Source: Kingdonia uniflora (taxonomy: Eukaryota > Streptophyta > Magnoliopsida > Ranunculales > Circaeasteraceae). From it: a DNA stretch of 64,000 nt. The notes beneath the pieces are model-generated. The model saw only the letters and a program-made list of their open reading frames with translations. It was not told the DNA's origin and ran no database searches. The stretch's first letter is position 1, and each line of letters starts with the position of its first letter. Of the stretch, positions 11,293-23,645 are shown in pieces. The position numbers and the translations under genes were made by a program. The stretch covers positions 3,162,001-3,226,000 of the forward strand of contig JACGCM010001747.1 of assembly GCA_014058105.1 (NCBI GenBank), written 5' to 3'.

Positions 11293-11376
11293 AGTAATCT
11301 GGATGATATTTGCAGTAATCTGCTTGATATGTGTAGTAATATGTTTGATATGTGTAGTAACCTATTTGATATGTGT
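11293..11376 (+). repeat. 21 bp minisatellite, four copies
   Basis: Four consecutive 21 bp units beginning AGTAA (11293, 11314, 11335, 11356) end in the GATATTTGC/GATATGTGT type. In one plus frame each unit encodes a seven-residue SN(L/M)xD(I/M)C pattern. It lies in the leader of antisense gene 1. Confidence 0.9.
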
Positions 11377-11629
11377 ATCTGATAATGTAGGGGTTATGGG
11401 TTTTTTGAATAAATATGAGAGAGCTTTGGAGTTGGAGAATTTTAGTATATGAACAGACTGTAGAGAGAGAAAATGCTTGCTTGAAGAAGGAGAGGGAAAA
11501 TTGAAATGATTGATTATTGCTTTTTATTTTGGGAAATTGTAAGATAGACGTGTTGACTAGGTAGAAGGTGGGGTTGTGGTTACTGTATGTAGTGTAGAGA
11601 TAATGATAAAATTTGTTTTGTTTCTGTAG

Positions 11630-12481
11630 GTCCAGTATGCATTCGAAACCTAGCATCCCCACTAGTAAATTTTTTGTATCTTCGAGTTTGGATAAAACAT
11701 CATCTTCGGGGAGGGAGGGCAATTGTAGTACCATGGAAGAAACTGTAAATAGTGTAGAGTCGATCACAGAGGTTGGGGAGCCTAATAATATTGTGGCGGT
11801 AATAGAGAAGGAGGATGGAAAAGAAAAAGAAAAAGTTTTTATCATTTACCCAAAGGGAGTGGATGCTGGAAAAGAATACTTGAAATATAAAAAGAAATTA
11901 TGGGGAGAATGGGGGAGTTATGTGGAGGACCAAGGTCTCTGGTTCAGGGACTATATCCCCAGTAAAGGGAAGGAGGCGGTATACTACCAAGTCCCATGCT
12001 TGGAGAAGTGGAAGAAGGATAGAGGAATTAGTGAGGAGGTTAATCTCTCATATTATAATGGCATCGGGGTATCAGGCCCGAATGATAGGTTTTTGTGTTT
12101 CTTGAATCAGGTCGTATATGGCCTTAGAATTCCTCTGACCTACTTTTAGAAAGGGGTTATGAATATGTTACAGTGTTGCCCTGCCCAGTTAAATGGGAAT
12201 GTTTATGAAATGATGAGGGTATGTGAGGCACTTAATGAAAAATGGAGGAAGGCAAGGACTGCGAAGCAGTTCGAAGCTGAAGATGTGATAAAGTTTTATA
12301 AATAGAAATATGTCGAAGGTCGAAGTAGTGGTTACCTGTATAGTGATTCAACTAGGCTGAAATTCTTTGATTTTAAATCTACGGGTAGACCTTGGAATGA
12401 CCACCTTGTATGGGTAGAGGGTAATTGTATACAGGTTCCAGATGAACCAGTGCTCGAGCTGAACCATAGATATTATATCTG
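11630..12481 (+). pseudogene. Antisense gene 1 of the large Tat-like element, N-terminal domain
   Basis: A 3' splice-like TTTCTGTAG ends at 11629. The frame then runs from ATG 11637 through an acidic linker (EKEDGKEKEKVFIIYPKGVD) and a domain with WFRDYIPSKGKEAVYYQVPC, DRFLCFLNQVVYGLRIPLTYF, QLNGNVYEMMRVCEALNEKW and WNDHLVWVEG. In-frame stops follow PLTYF (12147) and FYK (12301). The order of these motifs resembles the plant 'putative gypsy type transposon' family (Transposase_28-like), whose biochemical role is unknown. A related domain is encoded antisense in the nested element (26917-26369), where YFEQFDAGLRLISDDLTKK and GQMHENFYRVMTGC occupy the same positions. It lies opposite to and downstream of pol. 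Confidence 0.6.
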
Positions 12482-12559
12482 AGTAAGTAACGTAGACCAA
12501 TCTTTAAATAACCAATAACTTGTCTTTGATCTGCTACTTAATGTTGTATTCCTTGTTTT

Positions 12560-15532
12560 GGAAGAACCCAAGCCTTCATCTATGCTTGATAAGGCGAGTC
12601 TGTTCGACTGCATTACTCGAGATCAGGACGAGCTAAAGCAGGTATTTGGTAAGCTTGATATCCGTAGGGATAAAATGGTAGATTCTGCAGTACCCAAAGT
12701 TCAACGAGCTCACAAGAAATGAGCTATGGCTGAAGGGAAAGCTCACCTGACTGTGGATGATGTTCTTAGTCTTCCACCTCCTGTTCCTCAAACCACCAAA
12801 TGGAATACTCGGAGGTCCGGGAAGTCAACTCAGCAGAGTACCTCTGTCACAGGGGTGGTAGCCACGGAACAAGAGGTCACCAAGACTGTTTCTATAAGTG
12901 TGGAGGAGAGTGTAGTCTCTCCTGCTAAGGTCGAGATGAGCTCGATGAAAAGAAAAAGGCATGATGAAGAGGGTAGTTCCCAAACTAATCCTTATACTGT
13001 AGCTAAGATGAATGAGCTGGAGCTAAAATACTGTCTGATGGCTAGGACGAATCCAGAACAGCTTGACGATGAGTATCATGAACATACTTTCGTGGTATGT
13101 GTTGAAAATCATTAATTGTCTTTGTATTCAGACTAAAAACTATTGTACTGAATCTGCCTTTTGTATATGTTTGTACTGGCAGTTCACGATGTTGCTGAAA
13201 GGAGCAAAAATGTGTCTGGAAAAGAGAAGCCAGGAGTTCGGGGTGAAGTTTGAAGCTCAATCTGCTCGTATGAAGGGGCTCAAAGCTGAGCTCAAGCTAG
13301 AAAAGGATAAGAGAGCTAAAGATGTTACAGCGGCTGCCGAGGTCACAAAAAGTATGGCGATCAGGTGAAGCATGACGCTATTATGTCAAAATCGGTTAAG
13401 GTACTTTTAGTAGAAAGAGAGCACTTCGTCCAATCATATTATGATTTTGGATTAAGTGCAACTGATTTTGAGTTAGGCCGAACTGGTAAATATAATGAAA
13501 TAGTATTTCCTTCAGAGGTTGCTGATAAAGGGATGGTTGATGTTGCTACTATACCAGAGAAAACGTCGAATCTTCCACCAGGAAGTGTCGAGCCAGTCCT
13601 ATCTGTTGAGAAAGTATTGGACCCTCGATTAGAACGTACTGAACCAGTGCCTTTTCATGGGAAGACATTGGGTCCTTCTTCAGAACCTGCCGATCCAGTC
13701 CATCTTGTTGGGTCGTCATTAGAGGCTCCATCGGAGGTAGAAATTAACAATAATCTCTAAACCTTATGTAGTATTCTATTTTTGATTTGATGCAGTTCGT
13801 GTGATATCAATGTGATTGTACTCTGTATTGTTGAAGTTGGAAGGATGATTTGAAACATATTCATTTTGGATATCTGCATTATAACAAAATATTTATACTC
13901 TGTGTAGTAGATAGAGCGACTGAGAAAAACTAATTTCAAACTGGAGAGATCGTTGAGCGGAGTGAGCGATTCCGTGGCTCGTATTCAACAGGTACTTAAT
14001 AAATCTGAATATGAGAGAAGGCAATTTAAGTTGAATTCAAAGAAAACTTTTAAAGTGTTATATGATCTCAAGTGTGGATATGCTAAGATAAAAATAGAAA
14101 GAGATGAAGTATTAAGAAAGGAAGAGGAAATGAGAGTATTAGTACAAAAACCAAAAGAGTTGACCTATTTTTACGGCCCGAGTGATAATGCTAGGTACCA
14201 AAGTATGCTAACAGCTCTGACATTGTATTTCGAGGTCGAAGTAGATAGTGAACGAGGGTTAAAAGAAGCTTATGTTGAGCTTTTGAATGAGAAAGGTGTA
14301 CTTCCGGACCCAGCTTGAGTTATGTTTTTAGCTCAAGAAGCACGTAATTGTCATAGTTTAGAGGCGAGAAAGTATTCTGTTTGAGCTGGTATATTTGTTG
14401 TATGGGGTGATATAAAACATTTATCTAATGCGTTTGGCTTTATGTAGGACCTGAGGGCCATGAGAATTGTATTTTTTAAGATAAGAAAAGAGTAAATAGA
14501 GGTCTAAAAGCGATTAAAGAGTGAGTTAAAGGGGTTACAGGATGAGTTATTACGACACGCGGAGCAAAAAATGCCTTTAGCAACGCAATTGTTGAAAGAA
14601 GTGACTGTTCGAATGAAGGTAGAAGATGATTTAAGGGCTTTAGGTGTATTGCTAAAAGAAATGAGCCAGCGGCTGCACAAGGCGCATATGGCATTAAAGG
14701 AGTATCTATATCCGTCGCGAGAAAAAGTCATTGTTCGAACAGAATATGAGTACCATATAGATAGTGTTATTGATTTTTTTAGAGAAGAACTGGCTAGGGT
14801 TGGGAAAAAATTTAGGAAGTTCATGACGGAATGTGGGAAGGATTTTAATGTAGAGAACACCAAGGCTGAGAATATATGGTTTACCAAAGGTGATGGAGAA
14901 ATTGTTCGTGAAAAACCCATTCCTAGGCCGAAGGAACAGTCATCAGAAGAGGATGAGGAGGAGGTCGAAAGTCTGATAGCCCGATCGTGGCATAAATAAC
15001 GTCAGCAGGAGGTGGTGACCTTTACCACTCTGGTAGATGTACAAGTAACGAATAGAAAGAGATCGAGAGTTAAAGGGCAGTCTTCTCATTTCTTGAAGAA
15101 ACAAAAATAGGGTATTCTCATTTTTCTTTTACCGGCCCTGCATTTGTTTTAGACCTTTGTATAATGTTGTTGATGATAAATGAAATCTGTTCTTTGTGAT
15201 GATGAATAGAACGATGTATCGATATTACTCAGATACCATGTTCCTGATTTAAACTTGTTAACTGTGATATGTAATTTGTTGGTATAATCGAACTATTATA
15301 AATGTAAATTGTTATGACAGGTGTAACTGATAGCTATTTAAAGTCAGTGTGATGCGTTAGACGTCCAAAATGGATAATTGAACGCTGAGCTAAGTTTATG
15401 TAAGGGGGCACTAAAAAGCACTATTGGATTGGGAGAAAGCATGAAGGCAGAGATAGCACAAGAACGAAACATAGGTGCTCGTTTGTCTGAGGAGCTATAG
15501 AAGAAAAAGGCAGATCTAGCCAACGGACTGAG
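12560..15532 (+). pseudogene. Antisense gene 1, middle: nuclear-signal and coiled-coil exons
   Basis: This is a series of exon-like stretches: a basic MKRKRHDEE segment in the 12726-13115 frame; a coiled-coil starting MLLKGAKMCLEKRSQEF (13183-13368); a proline/glutamate-rich spacer (13369-13760); and charged helical stretches at 13953-14318, 14571-14999 (ending in an acidic EEDEEEVESL tail) and 15377-15532. The intron at 13095-13182 (GTATGT..GGCAG, 88 bp, phase 0) joins HTFV to FTML without a frame break. TGA at 13366 and TAG at 15498 interrupt the frame. The coding segment ends at element 2 and resumes at 28334. Confidence 0.6.
13095..13182 (+). other. Predicted 88 bp intron in antisense gene 1
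   Basis: It starts GTATGT and ends TACTGGCAG. Removing it joins two open coiled-coil stretches in phase 0, and the retained intron would add a stop (AAT CAT TAA). Confidence 0.65.
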
Positions 15533-15998
15533 TGTAGGAGCACGCTCCCGCTAGTAACGAAGTGGCAGGTCGTTTAACGAGCCAGCTCATCCTACGACCA
15601 CTAGCCTATCTAGGCCGAACAACAAAGAGGTAGGTCGATCAACGAGCAAGCTTACATTACGACCAACAATCAGAATATGGAGAGCCCAGCAAGGCCACCT
15701 TACGAGTACCTACGACCACCCAAGCCTACGACCATGGAGGGATAGCCTAGGAATTTCCCATGGGCACGTGAGCAGAGATGCTCTTAGGTCAAACCCTCCC
15801 TATAAATAGAAGGGAAAGGTAATCCAAAGAGGATCTTCTTCTTCTCCCAGCATTTTACTCTTCTTCAACTGCCTCTAACGTAACCAAAGAGATAGAGAGG
15901 AATCCAGAGAGATCCGAGCGGTGCCCTCCTCCGGTACAGTATCAAGCCCAAACCAGCGAACGATTATTATTGTCTCCTAGAGGAACAAAGAGACTATA
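15533..15998 (+). mobile_element. 5' LTR of element 2
   Basis: Starts TGTAGGAGCACG and ends GACTATA, where its partner ends GACTACA. A TATA box (CCCTATAAATAGA, about 15802-15814) is followed by a CT-rich leader, marking the likely U3/R boundary. Confidence 0.93.
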
Positions 15999-16018
15999 AT
16001 TGGCACCATCTGCGTTCC
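15999..16018 (+). promoter_or_regulatory. Primer-binding site of element 2
   Basis: ATTGGCACCATCTGCGTTCC directly follows the LTR. It has the TTGGCACC(A/G)TCTG core shared with the other Tat-like elements here, slightly diverged. Confidence 0.8.
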
Positions 16019-16043
16019 CCACCGAGGCATCTTCCGAGCAACG

Positions 16044-17860
16044 ATGGTGGTTTCCACCCGCAATCAGTCTCAAGAACAAGCCATGGCTGAGATAAGGGCG
16101 GTGATGTTGCAATTGCAAGAGCAAATGTCCACAAAGGATGACAAGATATATTAGCTCCAACTTTGATACCCTTCGCGACACCCTAGTCGTTAATACTCAT
16201 CCGCCGCCAGGTGGCCCGGTGGCCTCCGCGTCGGTAAGCGAGTCCACCCCGCACGAACTAGCTCACGGGGATGATACAAACCTTAACCCTACAATTGGAC
16301 ACTCGGCCACTCCGCTTCACCATCCCTACGCGTCGCCTCGGGGACCAGCTGTGCCTCCACCCCCCGTGACTCACCATGGCATAGGCCCACCGTAGCCCCG
16401 ACCGGCTTACCAGCTCAGCCAAAGCCACCCATATCTTCCAGGTCGGTATGCTCTACAGCTCTATAATCCCCGAGTACCAGCTCCCATCGTAGATTATGGT
16501 ACACGATATAACGACGACCATACAAACCACTCACCATGGCATCCTCCTTACAGTCCTGATGAACCTTCCTACCCCCCTAGCCACGGCTGCAACGACCGAT
16601 GTCACGCATATAAGGAGAGGTTTTACGGCCGGTATCTGGGTATGCCTTCGTCAGCACAACCCTACGCTCTAAACTATGAGAGTCATTTCGACGAGTCCTC
16701 CACTAGGAATGAGGTCATTCATAGAAGGGTCATGGGAGCCCACGACCAACAACCGTTAACAGCCGCGTCCGTCAAGGCACTTATCCAGACCATGTAGGGC
16801 ACTGATCCAACCAAGCGGTTAACTAAGGAGATGCTCTACCGGATCCATAATACACCTTTCATCACGGCCATACGGAGCTACGTCCTGGGCCAAAGATAGT
16901 CTCGACCGAAGATCGAGGCCTTCACCGGTTGCTAGGATCCTGGCCAGCACCTATCCAAGTTTCAATACAACATCGACCTACAACATCAAACCGATGAACA
17001 CATGTGACGTCTATTCCCCTCGACCTTGCCGATGGGGACCTCGCCTGATTTTAGAGTCTGGATCCCAATTCTATATCCATGTTTAAGTAACTCTCGCTGG
17101 CATTCATCGAGATGTACCTCCACAACCAGCAGTCAAAGAAGCAGTTAGCAGAGCTGTTATCACTGAAACAACTAGTTGGCAAAACTACCGACTCTTTCCT
17201 ATCGAGGTTTAAAAATGTACTTACCCACATTGAGCGGGCCGATGCACTGACAGCCCGCCTCGCCTTTATGGGCATCTGCCTCCCCAGTTCTAAACTGCGT
17301 GAGGCCCTGTATATAAAACGGCCTGAAACTCTTGAACACCTGTATGAGAAGGTCCGCAAATATCAGAATATGAAAGCCGACAATCGTGCCTCCACCTCGC
17401 AAACTGCCACCCTCCTGAGCACCACATCCGCTCCTACGCCGGTAGTACGTCCCGAGGCGACAAAACAACCGAGGGATCGTCAAGGGGACCCTAACGATAG
17501 CAGGAACAAATGTCGTGCAAATCGCAACCCACGAGATAAAATAGAAACCCCCAGAGATGGACATTAGTGAGCCACCCGATGGGAAGGATATCCACCCAGT
17601 GACCTTACCATCTCACGGGCGGACCTATTCCTCGCGGTCAAGAATGACCCCGAGTACAGAAAACCATGCCCCAAACCCGACCGACCTGGTCGCCCATACT
17701 GCGCGCATCATAAGATACATGACCACACAACCGAGGAATGCTATGACCTCATCAATATGACCGAGACTTGGTTCTGCCTCGGCCGCTATACTCGTTACCT
17801 CAAAAGACCCATCCCACCTGCTGACAGATCACCTCGCCAAACTCTTAACCAACCCATGAC
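16044..17860 (+). pseudogene. Element 2 gag, degenerate
   Basis: The likely start is ATG 16044 (MVVSTRNQSQEQAMAEIR), followed by a proline-rich linker full of stops. The capsid-like part is open at 17112-17567 (MYLHNQQSKKQLAELLSL.., TDSFLSRFKNVLTHIERAD, KRPETLEHLYEKVRKYQN). A CCHC-like knuckle follows at about 17690-17760 (YCAHHKIHDHTTEECYDL). Gag would assemble the particle and bind element RNA. Frameshifts separate these pieces. Confidence 0.82.
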
Positions 17861-17879
17861 AAGCGTCCGGGCAACGGGG

Positions 17880-18250
17880 CATCTAGCAGTATGTGAAATG
17901 ATCTTAGGGGACCTTAACAGATCCCCGTCACGACATTCTGTCTCTAATTCCGCGAGGCAATGTTATCGTCTCACCGAGAATGAGCGAACGACCTACGGTA
18001 TTGAAGTAGCCAATAGCACCCCACCTGAACAGGCCATCTACTTCACTGATCACGACCTCGGCACAGTCTCTTATCTGCATAACGACGCCCTCGTCATATG
18101 GATCGTAATTGGTAGCGTCCTCGTTAAACGAATGTTTGTCGATTCTGGCAGTGGTGTTAACATCCTTTACTATGATGTCCTCTGCAATATGAACATGCAA
18201 GATTGCCTAGCACCCTCCAAAACAGAGATTTCCAGATTTAACTGATCCAT
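17880..18250 (+). pseudogene. Element 2 retropepsin-like protease
   Basis: The frame gives FTDHDLGTVSYLHNDALVI and then KRMFVDSGSGVNILYYDVL. VDSGS is the aspartic-protease active-site motif with the catalytic D retained near 18139. A stop follows soon after (TGA at about 18242). Such proteases cut Gag-Pol during particle maturation. Confidence 0.82.
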
Positions 18251-18579
18251 CGAATGAGCTATGGAGGAGTTCGTCACTTAGGTACAGGCCGGCCTGGTCG
18301 CGGTACCTATAACATTTATCATAATCAACAGCCCCACAGCTCACTGCAATGGGATTTTAAGACGAGACAGGATTCACGCCATGAAGGTTATCCCATCTTG
18401 CTACTACTAGGTAATCTGCTTCCTAACAATGTTTGGCCCCTAACAGATATGAGGCTGCAAGGTCACGGCTCGTGTCTGCTATGCCAACTCATTACAAAAC
18501 TTAATCAATCAGGAAAACACCAAGAAAAAAGGGATGCACATTGTAATAGAGGATTAGTAACAAATAGGGAACGAGCCCA

Positions 18580-20190
18580 TGGCGGTGGACTCGTCCCCCG
18601 TTCCTCGCCACCTGGACACGATAATACTCCCGGATACACCACATGACCAGAACGATACAATTAGAAGCACGTTCAGTAGAGCATGGACCCTGCCTCTCGT
18701 GGAGCCAGTCGTTCCGATTGATATTGATTACCCCACAAGAACAACATATATTGGTTCCTTCTTGACAGGTGATGAGCGAGCAAACCATATCACACTCCAT
18801 TGGCAGTTCAAAGATATCTTCTCTTGGACCTTCAACGAAATATCAGGCATAGACCACGTATTGGCCTGTCATCACTTACATGTTCACGAGAAGGCCAGCC
18901 CCATCAAGCAGAACCACGTCGAACAACACCACGGCTATACAGGACTATCAACAATGAGATCCAAAAGTTGCAGCACGCAGGCTTTAACTGACCCGTTGAC
19001 TGCCCACGCTGGGTAGCTAGCGTGATCGCTATCCCAAAAAAAAATGGGAAGGCCTGAGTGTACATCGATTTTACTAACCTCAACTGGCACTGCCCAAAAG
19101 ATAGCTTTCTCATGCCCCTCATCACCAAACTAGTCGACTCCACGACCGGCCACGAGCAGTTGTCATTCATGAACGATTACTCCGGGTACAACCAAATACC
19201 ATTAGCAGTGGAAGATCAAGAGTGTACTTCCTTCACCACAGAACATAACATATACAGCTATACAGTCATTCCCTTCGGCCTGAAGAACGCGGGATCTACT
19301 TACTAACGCCTTGTCACCACTATGTTTGGGGAACTGTTGGGAAAAATAGTTAAGGTCTATATCGACGACATGCTAGCCAAGAGCCGACTGAGCGGCAACC
19401 ATCTTACCGACCTCGAGACGCTCTTCATAAAGGTACGGCCCTATAAAATACGTCTTAACCCGGGGAAGTACAGTTTCAGCGTCTCCTCGGGGAAAATCCT
19501 CGGATATTTTGTCACCCAACGCGGCATTGAGGCTGAACCTGATCAAATTCGTGTTCTCGCCTATATGCCATCCATCGCCACGGACGCTAAAATATGTGCA
19601 AGCCCTCGTCGGAAAAATTACAGCTCTCAGATGCTTCATTTATAAAGCTTCCCATAAATGTCGTCCGTTGTTTTAATGCATTCGGGAGAACAAAAAATGC
19701 CAATGGAACAATAAGTGCGAGGCAGCCTTCCAGAACATGCTGCACTACTTAGCCACTCCACCCATCCTCAGTGCCCCCACCGAACACGAGTTACTGGGTT
19801 TGTACCTTGGAAATGCAGATGAATCCATCAGCGCGGTCTTCGTTCGTATAGTACACCGAATTGAGAAACCAACGTACTTTGTTAGTAAAACCCTCATGGG
19901 AGAAGAACTGCGGTACTCCACTGTGGAGAAATAGGCCCTCGCGCTGGTATATGCCTCACAAAAACTCCGACCATACTTTCGGGCCCACAAAATCGAGTTT
20001 ATTACCACCCAACCACTTTGAGAGATTTTTGCAAAGAAAGATAAAACACGTTGGATCGCCAAATGGGCGATTACTCTTGGGGAATTTGACATCCATTACG
20101 AACTGCGGGTTACAATTAAAGGTCAGGCGGTCGCAGACCTCCCCATTACTGAAGACAATTGGCATAACGACGAGGACAATGACCATGACA
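18580..20190 (+). pseudogene. Element 2 reverse transcriptase and first RNase H
   Basis: The linker RDIFSWTFNEISGIDH-like segment (about 18800-18880) leads into RT: VYIDFTNLNWHCPKDSFLMP (19060), SFMNDYSGYNQIPLA (19165), FGLKNAGSTY and the catalytic VYIDDMLAKS near 19355. The RNase H part follows with YLGNADESISAVFVR and KPTYFVSKTL (19800-19890). Stops occur at about 19015, 19056, 19304 and 19932, and several frame changes are needed. The pair would make double-stranded cDNA from element RNA. Confidence 0.86.
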
Positions 20191-20229
20191 CCCATACCAA
20201 TCTAGACGAACTGGCATATACTAAGGGAT

Positions 20230-20680
20230 AGCGGCTATATGCTGACGGGTCTGTCAATGCGGGCGGCTTCGGCCTGGGAATATTACTGGTGAGAAAATCG
20301 AGAAAGCCATACGGGTCAACTTCTCCCTCAGTAACAACGAGGCTGAATACGAGGCATTGTTATGTGGAGTAGAGACAACATTTGCTCTGGGTGTGAAAGA
20401 AACTTCTATCTTTACTGACTCGCAGCTAGTTGTTAACCAGCATAGCGGGACGTTCCAGGCCAATGGCAGAATGGTCGGCTACATGGAAACCCTGAAACAA
20501 CGGCTGAGTAAGTTCCGCAAGGTCAACCTCGAACATATTCACCGTGGTGAGAATAGACACTCGGATGCCCTTGCATATTTAGCAAAAATCATCAGTGATA
20601 AACTCCGCGTAATCCAGATCGATATCCTTGATAAACCGAGCATCACCCTGACCCTAATACTAACCGTGCAGATTGACTGA
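20230..20680 (+). pseudogene. Element 2 second, archaeal-type RNase H
   Basis: After a stop (TAG 20229) the text reads LYADGSVNAGGFGLGI, with the D of the first catalytic position; the N-E-A-E-Y-E-A block (about 20336-20352); TDSQLVVNQHSGTF; and NRHSDALAYLAK. This is the extra RNase H found after the normal one in Tat-lineage elements, and it separates them from chromoviruses. One frameshift lies near 20290-20330. Confidence 0.85.
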
Positions 20681-20689
20681 CCTGCACTC

Positions 20690-21899
20690 CCCGACTGGCG
20701 CCAACCTCTCCTTGACTTCCTCGGGGAACAACACATTTTTCCTGATGATTGGTCGGCGGCCGAGAGCATCCGCAAGAGAGCCCGCAAATATACGATGATT
20801 AATACCGAACTCTTACGTACAAGCCTATATGCTCCACACCTTACGTGTATCGCGGGAGAAAGAATCGATACCATCATCGCAGAAATTCACGAAGGTGTCT
20901 GCGGCGCCCACACAACGGATCGTTATGTAGCTTATCATGCTCGTACCCAAGGACTGTACTAGCCAACAATGCGACAAGATTTCATAGCATATTCCCAAAA
21001 ATACGACAAATGTCAATTCTACAGGCACTTAATTCATGCACCCGCTATCGACCTCCATACAGTCTCCAGCCCCTGTCCGTTTGGAAAATGGGGACTGAAT
21101 ATCGTTGGGGCTCTCCTTATGGAGAGTTGGAGAAGCTAGTGGTTATTGGTCACAATAGACTACTTTACCAAATGGGTAGAGGCGATACCCCTTACCCGCA
21201 TCAGGGAAGAAGAGGTTATCACGTTCCTGCAGTATTGATGGCCGACAACGGAACACAATTCGTAGGGAGCAAAGTCATAGATTTTGTACAACCTTACAAC
21301 ATCAAAATCCTTCCCTCCAGCCCCAGATACCCCCAAGGAAATGGGAAAGCCTAGGCCACTAACAAAACAATAATCAATGGTATCAGCAAGCGACTGGACG
21401 CGGCCAAAGGTCGATGGGTGGAAAAGCTGCCCCAAGTTCTGTGGTTTTACCAAACAACGCCGCAAAAAAGTTGGGCTTCACCCCGTTTATGCTCACTTAT
21501 GGATCCAAAGCAGTACTACCCACCGAGGTTATCGTCAATACTACAAGATCCCTGATTATTGGAAGTACAATCAGCGACTGACTCCTCGCTAAGAACCTCA
21601 GCTTTATTGATGAAACTATAGAGGAAGTGTCTTCCTGAATACTCCGGTATCAGAAGGCACTGAAAAGAAGTTATCACAAATGGGTAATCCCTCGATAGTT
21701 CTACGAAAGCGACTGCGTCATGAAGAAAGTCTTCCTTACAACTCACAATGACAACAAAGGTAAACTCCAACCTAATTGGGAAGGCCCTTAACCTCATATC
21801 CCGCGTCGTTGATGGTAATACATACTACCTACTTAATCGCGATGAAGAGGAACTCAAATCCCCCTCGAATGCCATGAACCTCCGCAAGTGGGTTCAATA
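20690..21899 (+). pseudogene. Element 2 integrase
   Basis: A zinc-binding HHCC-type region (..YDKCQFYRH at about 21000) is followed by the core. VTIDYFTKWVEAIPL carries the first D (about 21155) and MADNGTQFVGSK the second D (about 21242). The catalytic E region, QGNGKA*ATN near 21350, has a TAG stop exactly where the glutamate is expected. The C-terminal tail, NLISRVVDGNTYYLLNRDEE, ends at a stop at 21897-21899. It would insert cDNA into chromosomes; this copy is inactive. Confidence 0.85.
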
Positions 21900-22014
21900 G
21901 GAATACCTTACATGTATATGGTCACTCATGTTCAGTATATTTTAGTTTTAGCTCCATAATCTCCAGCGTCCTCAAAAGAAGAAAAGTCATTTTTTGACGT
22001 AAAAATGAAATCAA

Positions 22015-22890
22015 ATAACTGGGGGCGTCCTTAAAGTAGGTCATCCTCGCAAAATACGAAAGTCGGGGCATCCTTGAAGTAGGTCGTCCTCGCAAAATAC
22101 GAAAGTCATTTTTTAACGTAAAAACGAAATCACATAACTTTGGGAGTCCTTGAAGTAGGTCTTCCTCGCAAAGTACGAAAGACAGGGCGTCCTTGAAGTA
22201 GGCCATCCTCGTAAAATACGAAAGTCATTTTTTGACGTAAAAATGAAATCACATAACTAGGGGCGTCCTTGAAGTAGGTTGTCCTCGCAAAGTATGAAAG
22301 ACGGGGCATCCTTGAAGTAGGTCGTCCTCGCAAAATACAAAAATTATTTTTTGACGTAAAAACAAAATCACATAACTAGGGGCGTCCTTGAAGTAAGTTG
22401 TCCTCGCAAAATACGAAAGTCATTTTTTGACATAAAAACAAAATTACATAACTGAGGGCGTCCTTGAAGAAGGTTGTCCTCGCAAAGTACGAAAGTCGAA
22501 ACATCCTTGAAGTAGGTCATCCTCATAAAATACGAAAGTTGCTTTTTGACGTTAAAACGAAATTACATAACTGGGGGCGTCCTTGAAGAAGGTCGTCCTC
22601 GCAAAGTACGAAAGTTGAAGCATCCTTGAAGTAGGCCATCCTCACAAAATACGAAAGTCACTTTTTGATGTAAAAACGAAATCACATAACTGGGGGCGTC
22701 CTTGAAGTAGGCCATCCTCGTAAAATATGAAAGACGGGGCGTCCTTGAAGTAGGTCGTCCTCGCAAAATACGAAAGACGGGGCGTCCTTGAAGTAGGCCA
22801 CCCTCGCAAAAAATAAAAATCATTTTTTGACGTAAAAACGAAATCACATAACGGGGGGCATCTTGAAGTAAGTCGTCTTCACAAAGTACG
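22015..22890 (+). repeat. Tandem repeat block A of element 2
   Basis: About 15 subunits of alternating 42-44 and 75-77 bp, each starting GGGCGTCCTTGAAGTAGG and containing GTCCTCGCAAAATACGAAAG; the longer form adds ATTTTTTGACGTAAAAACG. The combined higher-order period is about 118 bp. It lies just after integrase. Apparent open frames on either strand here are repeats of one peptide and not genes. Confidence 0.9.
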
Positions 22891-23645
22891 GAAGTCGGGT
22901 GTTAGCGTATAAACCATCCCACAGGTACGACCAACGTTATCTAGTCCAACGAGGACTACTTAAAAAGTTTGTGGGGCACTTTATGCCTAAATCAATCGAG
23001 TTGGTCGCATATACGACCAAAATCCTCCAGTCCAACGAGAACTACTTAAAAAGTTTTGTGAGTCACTATGCACCTAAATCAATCGAGTTGGTCGCATATA
23101 TGACCAAAGTCCTCCAGTCCAACGAGGACTACTTAAAAAAAATGTGTGGGGCACTTTGCGCCTAATTAAATTGAGCTAGTCACATCTGCGACCAACGTTA
23201 TCTAGTCCAACGAGGACTACTTAAAAAGTTTGTAGGGCGCTTTGCCCTAAAATCAATCGAGTTGGTCGCATATACGACCAAAGTCCTCCAGTCCAATGAG
23301 GGTTACTTAAAAAGTTTTGTGGGGCACTTTGCGCCTAAATCAATCGAGCTGGTCGTATATACGACCAAAGTCCTCCAGTCTAACGAGGACTACTTAAAAA
23401 AATTTGTAGGGCACTTTGCGCCTAATTAAATTGAGCTAGTCGCATCCACGACCAATATTATCTAGTCCAACGAGGACCACTTAAAAATTTTGTAGGGCAC
23501 TATGCGCCTAAGTCAATCGAACTGGTCGCATATACGACCAAAGTTCTTCAGTCCAACGCGGACTACTTAAATTAAATGAAGTTGGTCGCATATACGTCCA
23601 ATGTTATCTAGTCCAACGAGGACTACTTAAAAAGTTTTGTCGGGT
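22891..23645 (+). repeat. Tandem repeat block B of element 2
   Basis: Eight or nine copies of an 86-88 bp unit. Each has the near-palindrome GGTCGCATATACGACC, then CCTCCAGTCCAACGAGGACT and ACTTAAAAAGTTTTGTGGGG. The last units are shortened. It follows block A with no spacer and shares no obvious sequence with it. Confidence 0.9.

Noticed and set aside
11291..11845. 184-codon minus-strand open frame opposite antisense gene 1
   Set aside because: It is the shadow of the 21 bp minisatellite and of the plus-strand exon, which has recognisable related sequence in another element.
22130..22847. Open reading frames on the minus strand in repeat block A
   Set aside because: They encode the same peptide phrase over and over, purely because the DNA repeats. 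They are not genes.
22015..23645. Regular direct repeats resembling a CRISPR array
   Set aside because: The units are contiguous, with no unique spacers, lie inside a plant LTR retrotransposon, and no cas-like gene is near.
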